A stretch of DNA of 64,000 nt from Escherichia coli DSM 30083 = JCM 1649 = ATCC 11775 (lineage in GTDB: Bacteria; Pseudomonadota; Gammaproteobacteria; Enterobacterales; Enterobacteriaceae). The stretch lies in NCBI RefSeq assembly GCF_003697165.2, contig NZ_CP033092.2, positions 3,286,001 to 3,350,000 of the forward strand, in the 5' to 3' direction. The notes below the pieces were generated by a model. It saw only the letters and a list, made by a program, of their open reading frames with translations, was not told the origin of the DNA and searched no databases. Positions 9,537-19,629 of the stretch are shown in pieces (within the stretch, counting starts at the first letter, position 1; the number at the start of each line of letters is the position of its first letter). The position numbers were made by a program, and so were the translations under genes.

Positions 9537-10253
9537 TTACGCATTACGTTGCAACAACATCGACTTGATATGGCCGATGGCGCGCGTCGGGTTCAGCCCC
9601 TTCGGACATACACTGACGCAGTTCATGATGCTGTGACAGCGGAATACACTGAATGCATCGCTCAAACCGTCGAGGCGGCTGTCAGTCTCGGTATCACGGC
9701 TATCGATCAGGAAACGATATGCCGCTAACAAGCCTGCCGGGCCGATAAACTTATCGGGATTCCACCAGAAAGACGGACAAGAGGTTGAACAACATGCGCA
9801 GAGAATACATTCATACAACCCGTCGAGTTTTTCGCGCTGCTCTGGCATCTGTAAATGCTCGCGAGCTGGCGGATTTTGTCCATTATTCAACAGGTAAGGC
9901 TTAATTTTCTCATATTGCGCATAGAATTGTCCCATGTCTACCACCAAATCGCGGATCACCGGTAAACCTGGCAGCGGGCGAATCACAATCTTCTTGCCCG
10001 GCTGGTTGAGTGCCGAAATCGGGGTAATACAGGCCAGACCATTCTTACCGTTCATGTTCAGACCGTCGGAACCGCACACACCTTCACGGCAGGAGCGGCG
10101 GAACGACAGGCTGGGATCTTTCTCTTTCAGCTGGATAAGCGCATCCAGCAGCATCATGTCACGACCTTCTTCCGCTTCCAGGGTGTAATCCTGCATACGC
10201 GGAGCATCATCAACATCCGGGTTATAGCGATAAATTGAAAACTCGAGTCTCAT
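9537..10253 (-). CDS. sdhB: Succinate dehydrogenase iron-sulfur subunit
   Basis: Carries electrons from the FAD of SdhA to ubiquinone through [2Fe-2S], [4Fe-4S] and [3Fe-4S] clusters in respiratory complex II. The protein has 238 residues. The plant-ferredoxin cysteines are in SCREGVCGSDGLNMNGKNGL. The second and third clusters use CILCACCSTSCPSFW and CHSIMNCVSVCPKGLNP. The gene lies 15 bp after sdhA. A REP pair follows directly, which may set the relative level of sdh and suc messages. Confidence 0.98.
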   Translation of the reverse strand: MRLEFSIYRYNPDVDDAPRMQDYTLEAEEGRDMMLLDALIQLKEKDPSLSFRRSCREGVCGSDGLNMNGKNGLACITPISALNQPGKKIVIRPLPGLPVIRDLVVDMGQFYAQYEKIKPYLLNNGQNPPAREHLQMPEQREKLDGLYECILCACCSTSCPSFWWNPDKFIGPAGLLAAYRFLIDSRDTETDSRLDGLSDAFSVFRCHSIMNCVSVCPKGLNPTRAIGHIKSMLLQRNA

Positions 10254-10268
10254 TTTCCTGTCTCCGCA

Positions 10269-12035
10269 TTAGTAAGTACGAATCTTCGGCGGGAATGCCG
10301 GGCGCAGTTTCGGTTCCATGTTGACGCTTCGGCGCGTCATGGATTCCGACTCTGGCAGATACAGGGAGTGGCACAGCCAGTTTTCATCATCGCGATCCGG
10401 GAAGTCGAAGCGGCTATGCGCGCCACGGCTTTCGGTACGGAAGTTGGCAGAAACAGCCGTTGCATACGCCGTTTCCATCAGGTTATCCAGTTCCAGGCAC
10501 TCAACGCGCTGGGTGTTGAACTCGCTGGAAGTGTCATCCAGACGGGCATTTTTCAGACGCTCGCGGATAACTTTCAACTGCTCAAGCCCTTTCGCCATCG
10601 CATCACCTTCACGGAAGACCGAGAAGTTATGCTGCATACATTCTTGCAGTGCTTTACGGATCGCCACCGGATCTTCACCGTTACGGTTATTGTTCCAGCG
10701 GTTCAGGCGATCCAGAGACGCTTCTACATCAGACTCGCTGGCATCGCGCAGTGCGCCCTGCTCGGCGATAGACTCTTGCAGATGCAGACCTGCCGCACGA
10801 CCAAATACGACCAGGTCCAGCAGCGAGTTGCCGCCCAGACGGTTAGCGCCATGTACCGATACACAAGCGATTTCACCAACGGCAAATAGCCCCGGAACAA
10901 CCACATCTTCGCCTTTCTCATTCACAGTCAGCGCCTGACCGGTCACTTTGGTCGGAATACCGCCCATCATGTAGTGACAGGTTGGGATAACCGGAATCGG
11001 CTCTTTCACCGGATCGACGTGAGCGAAGGTGCGGGAGAGTTCAAGGATACCCGGCAGACGGGATTCAAGAACTTCTTTACCCAGATGGTCAAGTTTCAGT
11101 TTTGCGTGTGGCCCCCACGGACCATCACAGCCGCGGCCTTCACGGATTTCGATCATGATGGAACGCGCCACCACGTCACGGCCCGCCAGGTCTTTGGCGT
11201 TCGGCGCATAACGTTCCATAAAGCGTTCGCCATGTTTGTTCAGCAGATAACCGCCTTCACCACGGCAACCTTCGGTGACCAGTACGCCCGCACCGGCAAT
11301 ACCTGTCGGGTGGAACTGCCACATTTCCATATCCTGTACCGGTACGCCTGCACGGATAGCCATGCCGACACCGTCGCCAGTGTTAATGTGGGCGTTGGTG
11401 GTGGACTGATAAATACGCCCTGCCCCGCCAGTCGCCAGCACTGTCGCGCGAGCTTTAAAGTAAACCACTTCACCAGTTTCGATGCACAGTGCGGTACAAC
11501 CGACCACTGCGCCATCCTGGTTTTTCACCAGATCCAGCGCATACCACTCGGAGAAAATGGTGGTGTGGTTTTTCAGGTTCTGCTGATAAAGCGTGTGCAA
11601 CAGTGCGTGACCGGTACGGTCGGCAGCCGCCGCAGTACGTGCCGCCTGCTCGCCGCCGAAGTTTTTCGACTGACCGCCAAACGGACGTTGATAGATACGA
11701 CCATCATCAAGACGCGAGAACGGCAGGCCCATATGTTCCAGTTCCAGAATCGCTTCCGGCCCGGTTTTACACATATATTCAATCGCGTCCTGGTCACCGA
11801 TATAGTCCGACCCTTTTACGGTGTCGTACATATGCCATTCCCAGTTATCTTCATGGGTATTACCCAGCGCAACGGTAATACCACCTTGCGCAGAAACGGT
11901 ATGGGAACGGGTCGGGAAGACTTTAGAGAGCAGCGCACAGGTCTGGCCACTCTGGGAAATTTGCAGCGCCGCGCGCATACCTGCGCCGCCAGCACCAATC
12001 ACAACTGCATCAAATTCTCTGACTGGCAATTTCAT
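10269..12035 (-). CDS. sdhA: Succinate dehydrogenase flavoprotein subunit
   Basis: Oxidises succinate to fumarate on the cytoplasmic face of complex II. I start it at [20 protein letters not shown], giving 588 residues, because this ATG overlaps the sdhD stop (ATGA) as in the family. A GTG-type extension of four codons is possible but unneeded. His45 in TRSHTVSAQGG is the covalent FAD attachment site. The catalytic arginine lies in RDVVARSIMIEI near 286. Confidence 0.98.
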   Translation of the reverse strand: MKLPVREFDAVVIGAGGAGMRAALQISQSGQTCALLSKVFPTRSHTVSAQGGITVALGNTHEDNWEWHMYDTVKGSDYIGDQDAIEYMCKTGPEAILELEHMGLPFSRLDDGRIYQRPFGGQSKNFGGEQAARTAAAADRTGHALLHTLYQQNLKNHTTIFSEWYALDLVKNQDGAVVGCTALCIETGEVVYFKARATVLATGGAGRIYQSTTNAHINTGDGVGMAIRAGVPVQDMEMWQFHPTGIAGAGVLVTEGCRGEGGYLLNKHGERFMERYAPNAKDLAGRDVVARSIMIEIREGRGCDGPWGPHAKLKLDHLGKEVLESRLPGILELSRTFAHVDPVKEPIPVIPTCHYMMGGIPTKVTGQALTVNEKGEDVVVPGLFAVGEIACVSVHGANRLGGNSLLDLVVFGRAAGLHLQESIAEQGALRDASESDVEASLDRLNRWNNNRNGEDPVAIRKALQECMQHNFSVFREGDAMAKGLEQLKVIRERLKNARLDDTSSEFNTQRVECLELDNLMETAYATAVSANFRTESRGAHSRFDFPDRDDENWLCHSLYLPESESMTRRSVNMEPKLRPAFPPKIRTY

Positions 12036-12382
12036 CACACACCCCACACCACAACGAATCCATAAATCACGTAAACCACCAGTGCAACGACAATCACCAG
12101 TTGCAGCATCAGGCGCAAGGCCAGCGGTTTAACGTAGTCGGTCAACACCTGCCACATGCCGATCCAGGCATGGATCAAGATAGAAAACAGCGCCAGCAGG
12201 GTGAACACTTTGGTGAACGCAGAGGCGAAGAAACCGATCCAGACTTCATATGTCAGCTCGCCACTGGTAGCGAAAAAACCGACCATATAAATGATGTAGA
12301 GCGTCAGGACGATAGCGGTAGCACGAACGAGGATGAAATCATGTACGCCATTGCGTCCTAATGCGGAGGCGTTGCTTACCAT
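12035..12382 (-). CDS. sdhD: Succinate dehydrogenase membrane anchor subunit D
   Basis: A 115-residue inner-membrane anchor of complex II with three predicted helices. With SdhC it holds haem b556 and the ubiquinone site: His71 ([10 protein letters not shown]) is the haem ligand and Tyr83 (LTDYVKP) contacts quinone. Its start overlaps the sdhC stop by 7 bp and its stop overlaps the sdhA start by 1 bp, so translation is tightly coupled. Confidence 0.97.
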
Positions 12383-12765
12383 ACGAGGACTCCTGCGAGA
12401 AGTGAAAACACGACAGTAATAACAAAGGAGATTTTGGCGGAGCGTTTACCCGCTTCGAATGTTTCTTCCAGATAGCCAAAATCCATCATCATGTGGCGAA
12501 TACCTACGACGACGTGATATGCCAGAGCGGTAAGGATGCCCCACATGATAAATTTGACGAAGAAGCTGCCCATAATCGCGGAAGCTTGCTCGAAACCTTC
12601 AGGGGAAGAGAGGCTGGTACCCAGAAGCCACAGCAGGATGCCCACTGCAACAAAGGTGATCACACCGGAAACGCGATGGAGAATGGACGCTATCGCCGTG
12701 ACGGGGAACCGGATGGTCTGTAGGTCCAGATTAACAGGTCTTTGTTTTTTCACATTTCTTATCAT
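12376..12765 (-). CDS. sdhC: Succinate dehydrogenase cytochrome b556 subunit C
   Basis: The first gene of the sdh-suc operon, encoding a three-helix anchor of complex II. I use the internal ATG giving [15 protein letters not shown], 129 residues, the known length. A five-codon upstream extension is open but atypical. Ser27 and Arg31 (ASILHRVSG) belong to the quinone site, and His84 ([10 protein letters not shown]) is a haem ligand. The translation start region is where Spot 42 and RyhB are known to repress in E. coli. Confidence 0.97.
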
Positions 12766-13060
12766 GAATAACGCCCACATGCTGTTCTTATTATTCCCTG
12801 GGGACTACGGGCACAGAGGTTAACTTTCTGTTACCAGGAGACGTCGGGATTTCCTTCCTCCGGTCTGCTTGCGGGTCAGACAGCGTCCTTTCTATAACTG
12901 CGCGTCATGCAAAACACTGCTTCCAGATGCGAAAACGACACGTTACAACGCTGGGTGGCTCGGGATTGCAGGGTGTTCCGGAGACCTGGCGGCAGTATAG
13001 GCTGTTCACAAAATCATTACAATTAACCTACATATAGTTTGTCGGGTTTTATCCCGAACA

Positions 13061-13074
13061 GTGATCTGCGTCAC
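13061..13074. promoter_or_regulatory. CRP-like site in the sdhC/gltA divergent region
   Basis: GTGA-TCTGCG-TCAC is a symmetric half-site pair with the 6-bp spacing of CRP. It sits in the 708-bp region separating sdhC and gltA. CRP activation and ArcA repression of sdh are established in E. coli; this exact assignment is inference from the motif. Confidence 0.6.
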
Positions 13075-13132
13075 GATAACAACATTTATTTAATTTTTAA
13101 TCATCTAATTTGACAATCATTCAACAAAGTTG

Positions 13133-13162
13133 TTACAAACATTACCAGGAAAAGCATATAAT
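13133..13162 (+). promoter_or_regulatory. Probable gltA promoter
   Basis: A perfect TATAAT (13157-13162) is preceded after 18 bp by TTACAA (13133-13138). It faces gltA, about 310 bp upstream of its start, consistent with the long gltA leader. The region between it and gltA holds no gene; a minus-strand frame at 13301-13492 is a shadow. Confidence 0.55.
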
Positions 13163-13473
13163 GCGTAAAAGTTATGAAGTCGGTATTTCACCTAAGATTA
13201 ACTTATGTAACAGTGTGGAAGTATTGACCAATTCATTCGGGACAGTTATTAGTGGTAGACAAGTTTAATAATTCGGATTGCTAAGTACTTGATTCGCCAT
13301 TTATTCGTCATCAATAGATCCTTTACCTGCAAGCGCCCAGAGCTCTGTACCCAGGTTTTCCCCTCTTTCACAGAGCGGCGAGCCAAATAACAAACGGGTA
13401 AAGCCAGGTTGATGTGCGAAGGCAAATTTAAGTTCCGGCAGTCTTACGCAATAAGGCGCTAAGGAGACCTTAA

Positions 13474-14757
13474 ATGGCTGATACAAAAGCAAAACTCACC
13501 CTCAACGGGGACACAGCTGTTGAACTGGATGTGCTGAAAGGCACGCTGGGTCAAGATGTTATTGATATCCGTACTCTCGGTTCAAAAGGTGTGTTCACCT
13601 TTGACCCAGGCTTCACTTCAACCGCATCCTGCGAATCTAAAATTACTTTTATTGATGGTGATGAAGGTATTTTGCTGCACCGCGGTTTCCCGATCGATCA
13701 GCTGGCGACCGATTCTAACTACCTGGAAGTTTGTTACATCCTGCTGAATGGTGAAAAACCGACTCAGGAACAGTATGACGAATTTAAAACTACGGTGACC
13801 CGTCATACCATGATCCACGAGCAGATTACCCGTCTGTTCCATGCTTTCCGTCGCGACTCGCATCCAATGGCAGTCATGTGTGGTATTACCGGCGCGCTGG
13901 CAGCGTTCTATCACGACTCGCTGGATGTTAACAATCCTCGTCATCGTGAAATTGCCGCGTTCCGCCTGCTGTCAAAAATGCCGACCATGGCCGCGATGTG
14001 TTACAAGTATTCCATTGGTCAGCCATTTGTTTACCCGCGCAACGATCTCTCCTACGCCGGTAACTTCCTGAATATGATGTTCTCCACGCCGTGCGAACCG
14101 TATGAAGTTAATCCGATTCTGGAACGTGCTATGGACCGTATTCTGATCCTGCACGCTGACCATGAACAGAACGCCTCCACCTCCACCGTGCGTACCGCTG
14201 GCTCTTCGGGTGCGAACCCGTTTGCCTGTATCGCAGCAGGTATTGCTTCACTGTGGGGACCTGCGCACGGTGGTGCTAACGAAGCGGCGCTGAAAATGCT
14301 GGAAGAAATCAGCTCCGTTAAACACATTCCAGAATTTGTTCGTCGTGCGAAAGACAAAAATGATTCTTTCCGCCTGATGGGCTTCGGTCACCGCGTGTAC
14401 AAAAATTACGACCCGCGCGCCACCGTAATGCGTGAAACCTGCCATGAAGTTCTGAAAGAGCTGGGTACCAAAGATGACCTGCTGGAAGTGGCTATGGAGC
14501 TGGAAAACATCGCGCTGAACGACCCGTACTTTATCGAGAAAAAACTGTACCCGAACGTCGATTTCTACTCTGGTATCATCCTGAAAGCGATGGGTATTCC
14601 GTCTTCTATGTTCACCGTGATCTTCGCTATGGCACGTACGGTTGGCTGGATCGCCCACTGGAGCGAAATGCACAGTGACGGTATGAAGATTGCCCGTCCG
14701 CGTCAGCTGTATACAGGATATGAAAAACGCGACTTTAAAAGCGATATCAAGCGTTAA
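13474..14757 (+). CDS. gltA: Citrate synthase, type II hexameric
   Basis: Condenses oxaloacetate and acetyl-CoA to citrate, the entry step of the TCA cycle. The 427-residue length and the extra N-terminal beta domain (MADTKAKLTLNGDTAVELDV) mark the NADH-inhibited hexameric enzyme of Gram-negatives. Catalytic residues are in GPAHGGANEA (His about 265), GFGHRVYKNYDPR (His about 306) and PNVDFYSG (Asp about 363). The start follows AAGGAGACC with good spacing. It is transcribed divergently from sdhC. Confidence 0.98.
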   Translation: MADTKAKLTLNGDTAVELDVLKGTLGQDVIDIRTLGSKGVFTFDPGFTSTASCESKITFIDGDEGILLHRGFPIDQLATDSNYLEVCYILLNGEKPTQEQYDEFKTTVTRHTMIHEQITRLFHAFRRDSHPMAVMCGITGALAAFYHDSLDVNNPRHREIAAFRLLSKMPTMAAMCYKYSIGQPFVYPRNDLSYAGNFLNMMFSTPCEPYEVNPILERAMDRILILHADHEQNASTSTVRTAGSSGANPFACIAAGIASLWGPAHGGANEAALKMLEEISSVKHIPEFVRRAKDKNDSFRLMGFGHRVYKNYDPRATVMRETCHEVLKELGTKDDLLEVAMELENIALNDPYFIEKKLYPNVDFYSGIILKAMGIPSSMFTVIFAMARTVGWIAHWSEMHSDGMKIARPRQLYTGYEKRDFKSDIKR

Positions 14758-14787
14758 TGGTTGATTGCTAAGCCGTTCACTTTCCGG

Positions 14788-14818
14788 ACCCGCCTTTAAT
14801 AGAGCGGGTTCTTTTTAT
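14788..14818 (+). terminator. gltA terminator
   Basis: ACCCGC (14788-14793) pairs with GCGGGT (14804-14809), followed by TCTTTTTAT. It lies 30 bp after the gltA stop. Confidence 0.85.
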
Positions 14819-14880
14819 ATGGCTGAACATAAAAAATTGTAAAAATTAAACCAGATGCAAATACCCATTAATAATGGTGA

Positions 14881-15279
14881 AAAAATATTTCACCGGAAAC
14901 ACTGGTGATTGATTTGGGTAAATTTAACTTACTGGATATTCGCCGCCACACAATGTCGAAAACATTCAGTATCAAGACAACAAAATCGCAAAATGACCAG
15001 TGTACCGACGGATTTAAGGTCAGCTCCTCGTTTTATACCGAAAAAACGTTGGTTGAAGAAGATAAAGCATTGTTGATTGGTAATGGTCTGAAGCTACGTA
15101 TACTGGATGAAAACGCCTCGCCTTATACATTCAATAAATATGCTGAATACGCCGATTTCACCAGTGATATGCTGATCTACGAAAAAACCTATACGGCTGA
15201 ATTATCGTCCACACCTGGCACTCCCATCGCGGCGGGTCCCTTCGATACAGTGGTACTTTTTAAGATTAACTATAACTGA
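14881..15279 (+). pseudogene. C-terminal relic of a fimbrial major-subunit-like gene (ybgD position)
   Basis: The frame from 14881 gives about 130 residues without a signal peptide and with no clear ribosome site. The best start would be GTG at 14905. The tail YTAELSSTPGTPIAAGPFDTVVLF ends in KINYN, and the motif VIDLGKFNL plus FSIKTTKSQNDQ is typical of the C-terminal two-thirds of type 1-family pilins. In K-12 the ybgD pilin operon lies just downstream of gltA; here the usher and chaperone genes are absent. An upstream frame (QMQIPINNG at about 14853) may be the frameshifted earlier part. Confidence 0.6.
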
Positions 15280-15430
15280 TTTAACACGACGCCCTTTTCA
15301 GCCGGAAAGGGCAACGTATTCAGATTATTGCTGATTTTCCCCTTTTCCTTGATTACCGTTATTTTTTCCAGACCCAGCTTTCTTTATGCTGTATCGATAC
15401 ACCAAAGATAAAATAATGAGGAAGCGAAGA

Positions 15431-16477
15431 ATGCCTGTATTGCAGTGGGGAATGTTATGTGTTCTGTCACTTCTCCTTTCTATTGGCTTCCTCGCTTTAC
15501 ATCTCCCGGCGGCACTCCTGCTTGGCCCGATGATCGCCGGGATCATCTTCAGTATGCGCGGAGTCACTCTGCAACTTCCCCGCTCCGCTTTTCTCGCTGC
15601 CCAAGCCATTCTTGGCTGCATGATTGCACAAAACCTCACTGGTTCGATTCTCACCACGCTGGCCGTCAACTGGCCGATCGTGCTTGCGATTTTACTGGTG
15701 ACGCTGCTTTCCAGCGCCATCGTGGGTTGGTTATTGGTGCGCTATAGCTCACTGCCTGGAAATACCGGGGCCTGGGGTTCTTCTCCTGGCGGCGCGGCGG
15801 CAATGGTCGCAATGGCGCAAGATTACGGCGCAGATATTCGCCTGGTGGCGTTTATGCAATATCTGCGAGTGCTGTTCGTCGCGGGGGCCGCTGTTCTGGT
15901 TACCCGCATGATGCTGGGCGATAACGCTGAAGCGGTTAACCAGCAGATCGTCTGGTTCCCGCCAGTGAGCATTAATCTCCTGCTTACGATTTTGCTCGCG
16001 GTCGTTGCCGGTACGGCGGGATGCTTGCTACGTCTTCCTTCCGGCACGATGCTCATCCCGATGCTGGCGGGCGCAGTGCTCCAGTCTGGTCAGCTCATCA
16101 CGATTGAACTCCCGGAATGGCTGCTGGCGATGGCATATATGGCAATTGGCTGGCGGATTGGTCTTGGTTTCGATAAGCAAATATTACTGCGGGCATTGCG
16201 CCCACTGCCACAAATCCTGCTGTCGATTTTTGCTCTGCTGGCTATTTGTGCGGGTATGGCGTGGGGGCTGACCCGGTTTATGCATATTGATTTTATGACC
16301 GCCTACCTCGCCACCAGCCCCGGCGGGCTTGATACCGTGGCGGTCATCGCCGCAGGGAGCAATGCCGATATGGCGCTCATCATGGCGATGCAAACCCTGC
16401 GCCTGTTCAGTATTTTGCTGACGGGGCCTGCCATCGCACGGTTTATTTCAACCTATGCGCCGAAGCGTTCGGCCTAG
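15431..16477 (+). CDS. abrB: AbrB family integral membrane protein
   Basis: A hydrophobic 348-residue protein with two repeats of about 150 residues, each carrying a GG-rich SPGG motif (SSPGGAAAMVAMAQDYGAD and TSPGGLDTVAVIAAGSNAD). This is the AbrB/TIGR03082 family of inner-membrane proteins, with a suggested link to ammonia-monooxygenase-type regulators. I start at the ATG after GAGGAAGCGAAGA; 15 upstream codons are open but not typical. Its stop overlaps the nei stop by 4 bp (CTAG), tail to tail. Function is not established. Confidence 0.85.
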   Translation: MPVLQWGMLCVLSLLLSIGFLALHLPAALLLGPMIAGIIFSMRGVTLQLPRSAFLAAQAILGCMIAQNLTGSILTTLAVNWPIVLAILLVTLLSSAIVGWLLVRYSSLPGNTGAWGSSPGGAAAMVAMAQDYGADIRLVAFMQYLRVLFVAGAAVLVTRMMLGDNAEAVNQQIVWFPPVSINLLLTILLAVVAGTAGCLLRLPSGTMLIPMLAGAVLQSGQLITIELPEWLLAMAYMAIGWRIGLGFDKQILLRALRPLPQILLSIFALLAICAGMAWGLTRFMHIDFMTAYLATSPGGLDTVAVIAAGSNADMALIMAMQTLRLFSILLTGPAIARFISTYAPKRSA

Positions 16478-17265
16478 TGCTGGCAGCCTGGGCACCAGTA
16501 AAACGGGCGCGATGACAGCGTGGTTTTCTCAATGATGCCGCCACAGCGTTCGCAAGGTTCGCCATCACGATGAAAAACCTTAAAGCGAAACAGCGCCCCA
16601 TGATATTTGTTTTCATCCACCTGGCCCCGCGTAGCGTAAGAAAGTCGCGGAGTATCCAGTAACGCGTGTGCGAGTGCATCCAGTTGCGCCGCATTGAGAT
16701 CTTTCGCTTTATGATTTCCGGTCAACCCAACCTGCCAGAGGATCTCCACCCGCAAATAATTGCCAAGTCCTGCCAGAAACGCCTGATCGAGCAGTAATCC
16801 AGCAAACTGGCGGTTACGAAAGCGCGGCGACAATAATCGTTCCTTTACCACCTCCGGCGTCAGATTCGGATCCAGCACATCGGGACCAACGCGTTGTAAA
16901 AACGGATGCGTGGTCAGTTGTTCCGGGGTCAACATCTCAATATCCGAGGCGCTATAAAGCAGAATGGTTTTGTCAGCCGTTTGCAGTTTTACCCGCAGTA
17001 CTCGCGTGGTCTGCGGCTCTTCGCCTGTATCAACCACGCGCCAGACACCGTAAAGCTGATTATGGCTGTAGAGCGTTAAGTCGTTGGAAAAATGAGTTAA
17101 CAACGCCTTACCACGCGTTTCCACATGGGTAACGTGTTGACCGATAAGTCGTGATTGATAAGATTTTAACTGCGGGAAGGCAAACCAGACATCAGTTAGT
17201 GGTTTGCCTTTGATCGCCGCCTCCAGGTTATCCGCTGCACGGCGGATCTCCGGGCCTTCAGGCAT
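16474..17265 (-). CDS. nei: Endonuclease VIII, oxidised-pyrimidine DNA glycosylase
   Basis: A base-excision repair enzyme that removes thymine glycol and other oxidised pyrimidines and cuts the strand by beta,delta-elimination. The 263-residue protein starts MPEGPEI; Pro2 and Glu3 are the catalytic residues after Met removal. A helix-two-turn-helix lies near LAGLGNYLRVEILW. The C-terminal zinc finger is CERCGG...CPGCQH. It is the distal gene of the ybgI-pxpBCA-nei run, 35 bp after pxpA. Confidence 0.97.
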   Translation of the reverse strand: MPEGPEIRRAADNLEAAIKGKPLTDVWFAFPQLKSYQSRLIGQHVTHVETRGKALLTHFSNDLTLYSHNQLYGVWRVVDTGEEPQTTRVLRVKLQTADKTILLYSASDIEMLTPEQLTTHPFLQRVGPDVLDPNLTPEVVKERLLSPRFRNRQFAGLLLDQAFLAGLGNYLRVEILWQVGLTGNHKAKDLNAAQLDALAHALLDTPRLSYATRGQVDENKYHGALFRFKVFHRDGEPCERCGGIIEKTTLSSRPFYWCPGCQH

Positions 17266-17300
17266 GGTGATATCCTTTTTTCATTCTTTATTAAGCGGGG

Positions 17301-18035
17301 TTATGCTGCGACAACAATCCCCTTTTCAGCAAATGTAGCTCGTAATCGGCGGGCGAACGCCAGTGCGTGCTCGCCATCGCCATGTAGGCAGACCGTTTGC
17401 GCCGTGACCATTGCCCATTCGCCGGTGATACTTTTGACTCTGCCGTATTGCACCATCTCCAACGTTTGCGCCAGCGCCTGTTCTTCGTTTTCAATCAACG
17501 CGCCTGGCTGGCTTCGCGGCACCAGCGAACCGTCTGCCTGATAACCGCGATCGGCAAACACTTCCTCGCGCGTTACCAGGCCATATCGTTCGCCTGCACG
17601 AATCAGCTCGCTTCCTGCCAGCCCGACGAGAATCAATGCCGGATCGCAAGCGTATACCGCTCTGGCGATGGCGTCTGCCAGTTGTGCCTCTTTCGCCGCC
17701 TGGTTGTATAACATGCCGTGCGGTTTGACATGACACATTACGCCGCCTTGCGCACGGGTAATCGCTGCCAGCGCGCCAATTTGATACAGCGTCTGGGCGA
17801 AAACGGTTTCTGGCGGCAGCTGCATGGCGCTGCGACCAAAATTTTCCCTGTCGGGAAAACTCGGGTGCGCGCCAATCGCAACACCGTTTTTTATTGCTTC
17901 ACGCACGCAAGCCTGCATGGTTTGCGCATCGCCTGCATGAAATCCACAGGCAATATTGGCAGAGGAAACCAGCGTTAATAGTTCTGCGTCGCTGGCGCAG
18001 CCTTCGCCCAGATCGGCGTTCAGGTCAATTTTCAT
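17301..18035 (-). CDS. pxpA: 5-oxoprolinase subunit A (LamB/YcsF family)
   Basis: A 244-residue subunit of the ATP-dependent PxpABC 5-oxoprolinase, which opens the toxic damage product pyroglutamate to glutamate. The start [16 protein letters not shown] and the motifs [10 protein letters not shown] and [13 protein letters not shown] are hallmarks of the family. It overlaps pxpC by 11 bp, and all three pxp genes overlap in order B-C-A. Confidence 0.96.
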
Positions 18036-18957
18036 TGTGCAGCCGCCACGCTAATTGTTCGAAATAACGTTGTTGATCTTGCCGTGCTTTCAGTGCCTCT
18101 TCCAGTGAACACTGGACAAAATGAATCGGCTGACCGAGCGGAATTTGCGCCAGATGGTACATATCAGCCTCAATGATACAGGCAATACGCGGGTAACCAC
18201 CGGTGGTTTGCGCATCGTTCATCAACACAATGGGCTGCCCGTTATGCGGCACCTGCACCACACCTGGTAACAAACCGTGAGATAACAGTTCGCGATCGGT
18301 GGTGCGTTTTAAAATTTGCCCCTGTAAGCGATAGCCCATGCGGTTACTTTGCGAGCTAAGCTGCCAGGGCGAACGCCAGAATGCATCCTGCGAGGCGCGA
18401 TCGAACTCATGATATTCCGGCCCCGGCAAGGCGCGAATGCGGTTGCCCCACAGCAGCTGTTTAACGCCCTGCGCTTCCATAAAATCACGCTTCGCTTTGC
18501 CAATCGGGAGTCGGTCACCATCCCTCAGTAAACGGCCTTCCAACCCGCCAATCCCCACTTTGAGATCGGTGCTGCATGATCCCATTACCGGCGGAACATC
18601 AATACCACCCGCGACCGCCAGATAACTGCGCATCCCGTGCTGCGGGCGTTTAAGCGTTAAACGCTGGCCTGCTCTCATTGGCAATCGCCAGCCGGTCCAG
18701 ACGGCGTTATCATCCAGCCGCGCTTCGCAACCGGCACCCGTCAGGGCAAACCACCCATCAGTTTCGAACTCAACCGTTAACTGACCGAGCGTGATCTCCA
18801 GCGCGGGGGCGTTGGCGTCATTACCCACCAGCAGGTTAGCAATGCGCAGCGCAGGCATATCCAGTGCGCCGCAGTGGCTGATACCCGACTGGCGAAAACC
18901 GTGACGACCGCCATCCTGCACAGTGGTATACATGCCCGCACGAATAATCTTCAGCAT
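18025..18957 (-). CDS. pxpC: 5-oxoprolinase subunit C (KipA/AHS2 family)
   Basis: A 310-residue protein with the cyclophilin-like AHS2 domain, seen from the opening [18 protein letters not shown] and the motifs [17 protein letters not shown] and [13 protein letters not shown]. With PxpB it forms the part of 5-oxoprolinase related to Bacillus KipIA. The gene overlaps pxpB by 7 bp and pxpA by 11 bp. Confidence 0.96.
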
Positions 18958-19607
18958 ACTCCCTCCTTCTGGGGTACAAAGCGCACGCTGTCTCCCGGAC
19001 GTAATAAGATGGGTTCGTCACGCTCCGGATCAAACAGGCTGAGTGAGGTATGACCAATCAACTGCCAGCCACCCGGCGTTGCCAGCGGATAAACACCGGT
19101 CTGCGGCCCGCCGATCCCGACAGAACCTGCTGGAACGTGCAAGCGCGGTTCAGCGCGCCGTGGCGTGTGTAGTTGTTCCGGCAAACTCCCGAGATACGGG
19201 AAGCCCGGTTGAAAACCTAAAAACCAGACCACGTATTCCACGGAGGAGTGTAATTCAACAACCTGTTTTTCGCTCAATCCACAATGCGCCGCGACCACCG
19301 CCAAATCCGGTCCGGCTGCGCCACCGTAAACCACCGGAATTTCAATAAAGCGAGACTCCGGCTCCAGCGCCTCACTCTCCTCCCACCAGCGTTGCAAACG
19401 CTCTATGGCATCCAGCGCCAGCGACTCAGGATTACGCAAAATCACTGTGATATTGTTCATGCCAGGAATGGCTTCAACCACATTCGGCATATCCACCAGA
19501 CGCTGTGCCAGTCGCCAGATCCGTTTCTGGCTAGCCAGCGTCACCGGCGGTTCCAGTTCCAGTACTACCGCCGTTTCACCTATCAGATAACAACGCGCTC
19601 GTTGCAC
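18951..19607 (-). CDS. pxpB: 5-oxoprolinase subunit B (KipI/AHS1 family)
   Basis: A 218-residue AHS1/KipI domain protein, with the family motifs FLGFQPGFPYLGSLPE and TPGGWQLIGHT in the C-terminal half. It partners PxpC. It starts 22 bp after the ybgI stop, consistent with a single ybgI-pxpBCA-nei transcript. Confidence 0.96.
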   Translation of the reverse strand: MQRARCYLIGETAVVLELEPPVTLASQKRIWRLAQRLVDMPNVVEAIPGMNNITVILRNPESLALDAIERLQRWWEESEALEPESRFIEIPVVYGGAAGPDLAVVAAHCGLSEKQVVELHSSVEYVVWFLGFQPGFPYLGSLPEQLHTPRRAEPRLHVPAGSVGIGGPQTGVYPLATPGGWQLIGHTSLSLFDPERDEPILLRPGDSVRFVPQKEGVC

Positions 19608-19629
19608 TTTCGATCCCTCTGATTATTCG

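Noticed and set aside
13301..13492. 63-codon minus-strand frame upstream of gltA
   Set aside because: Overlaps the gltA start and leader; no recognisable protein and no Shine-Dalgarno sequence.
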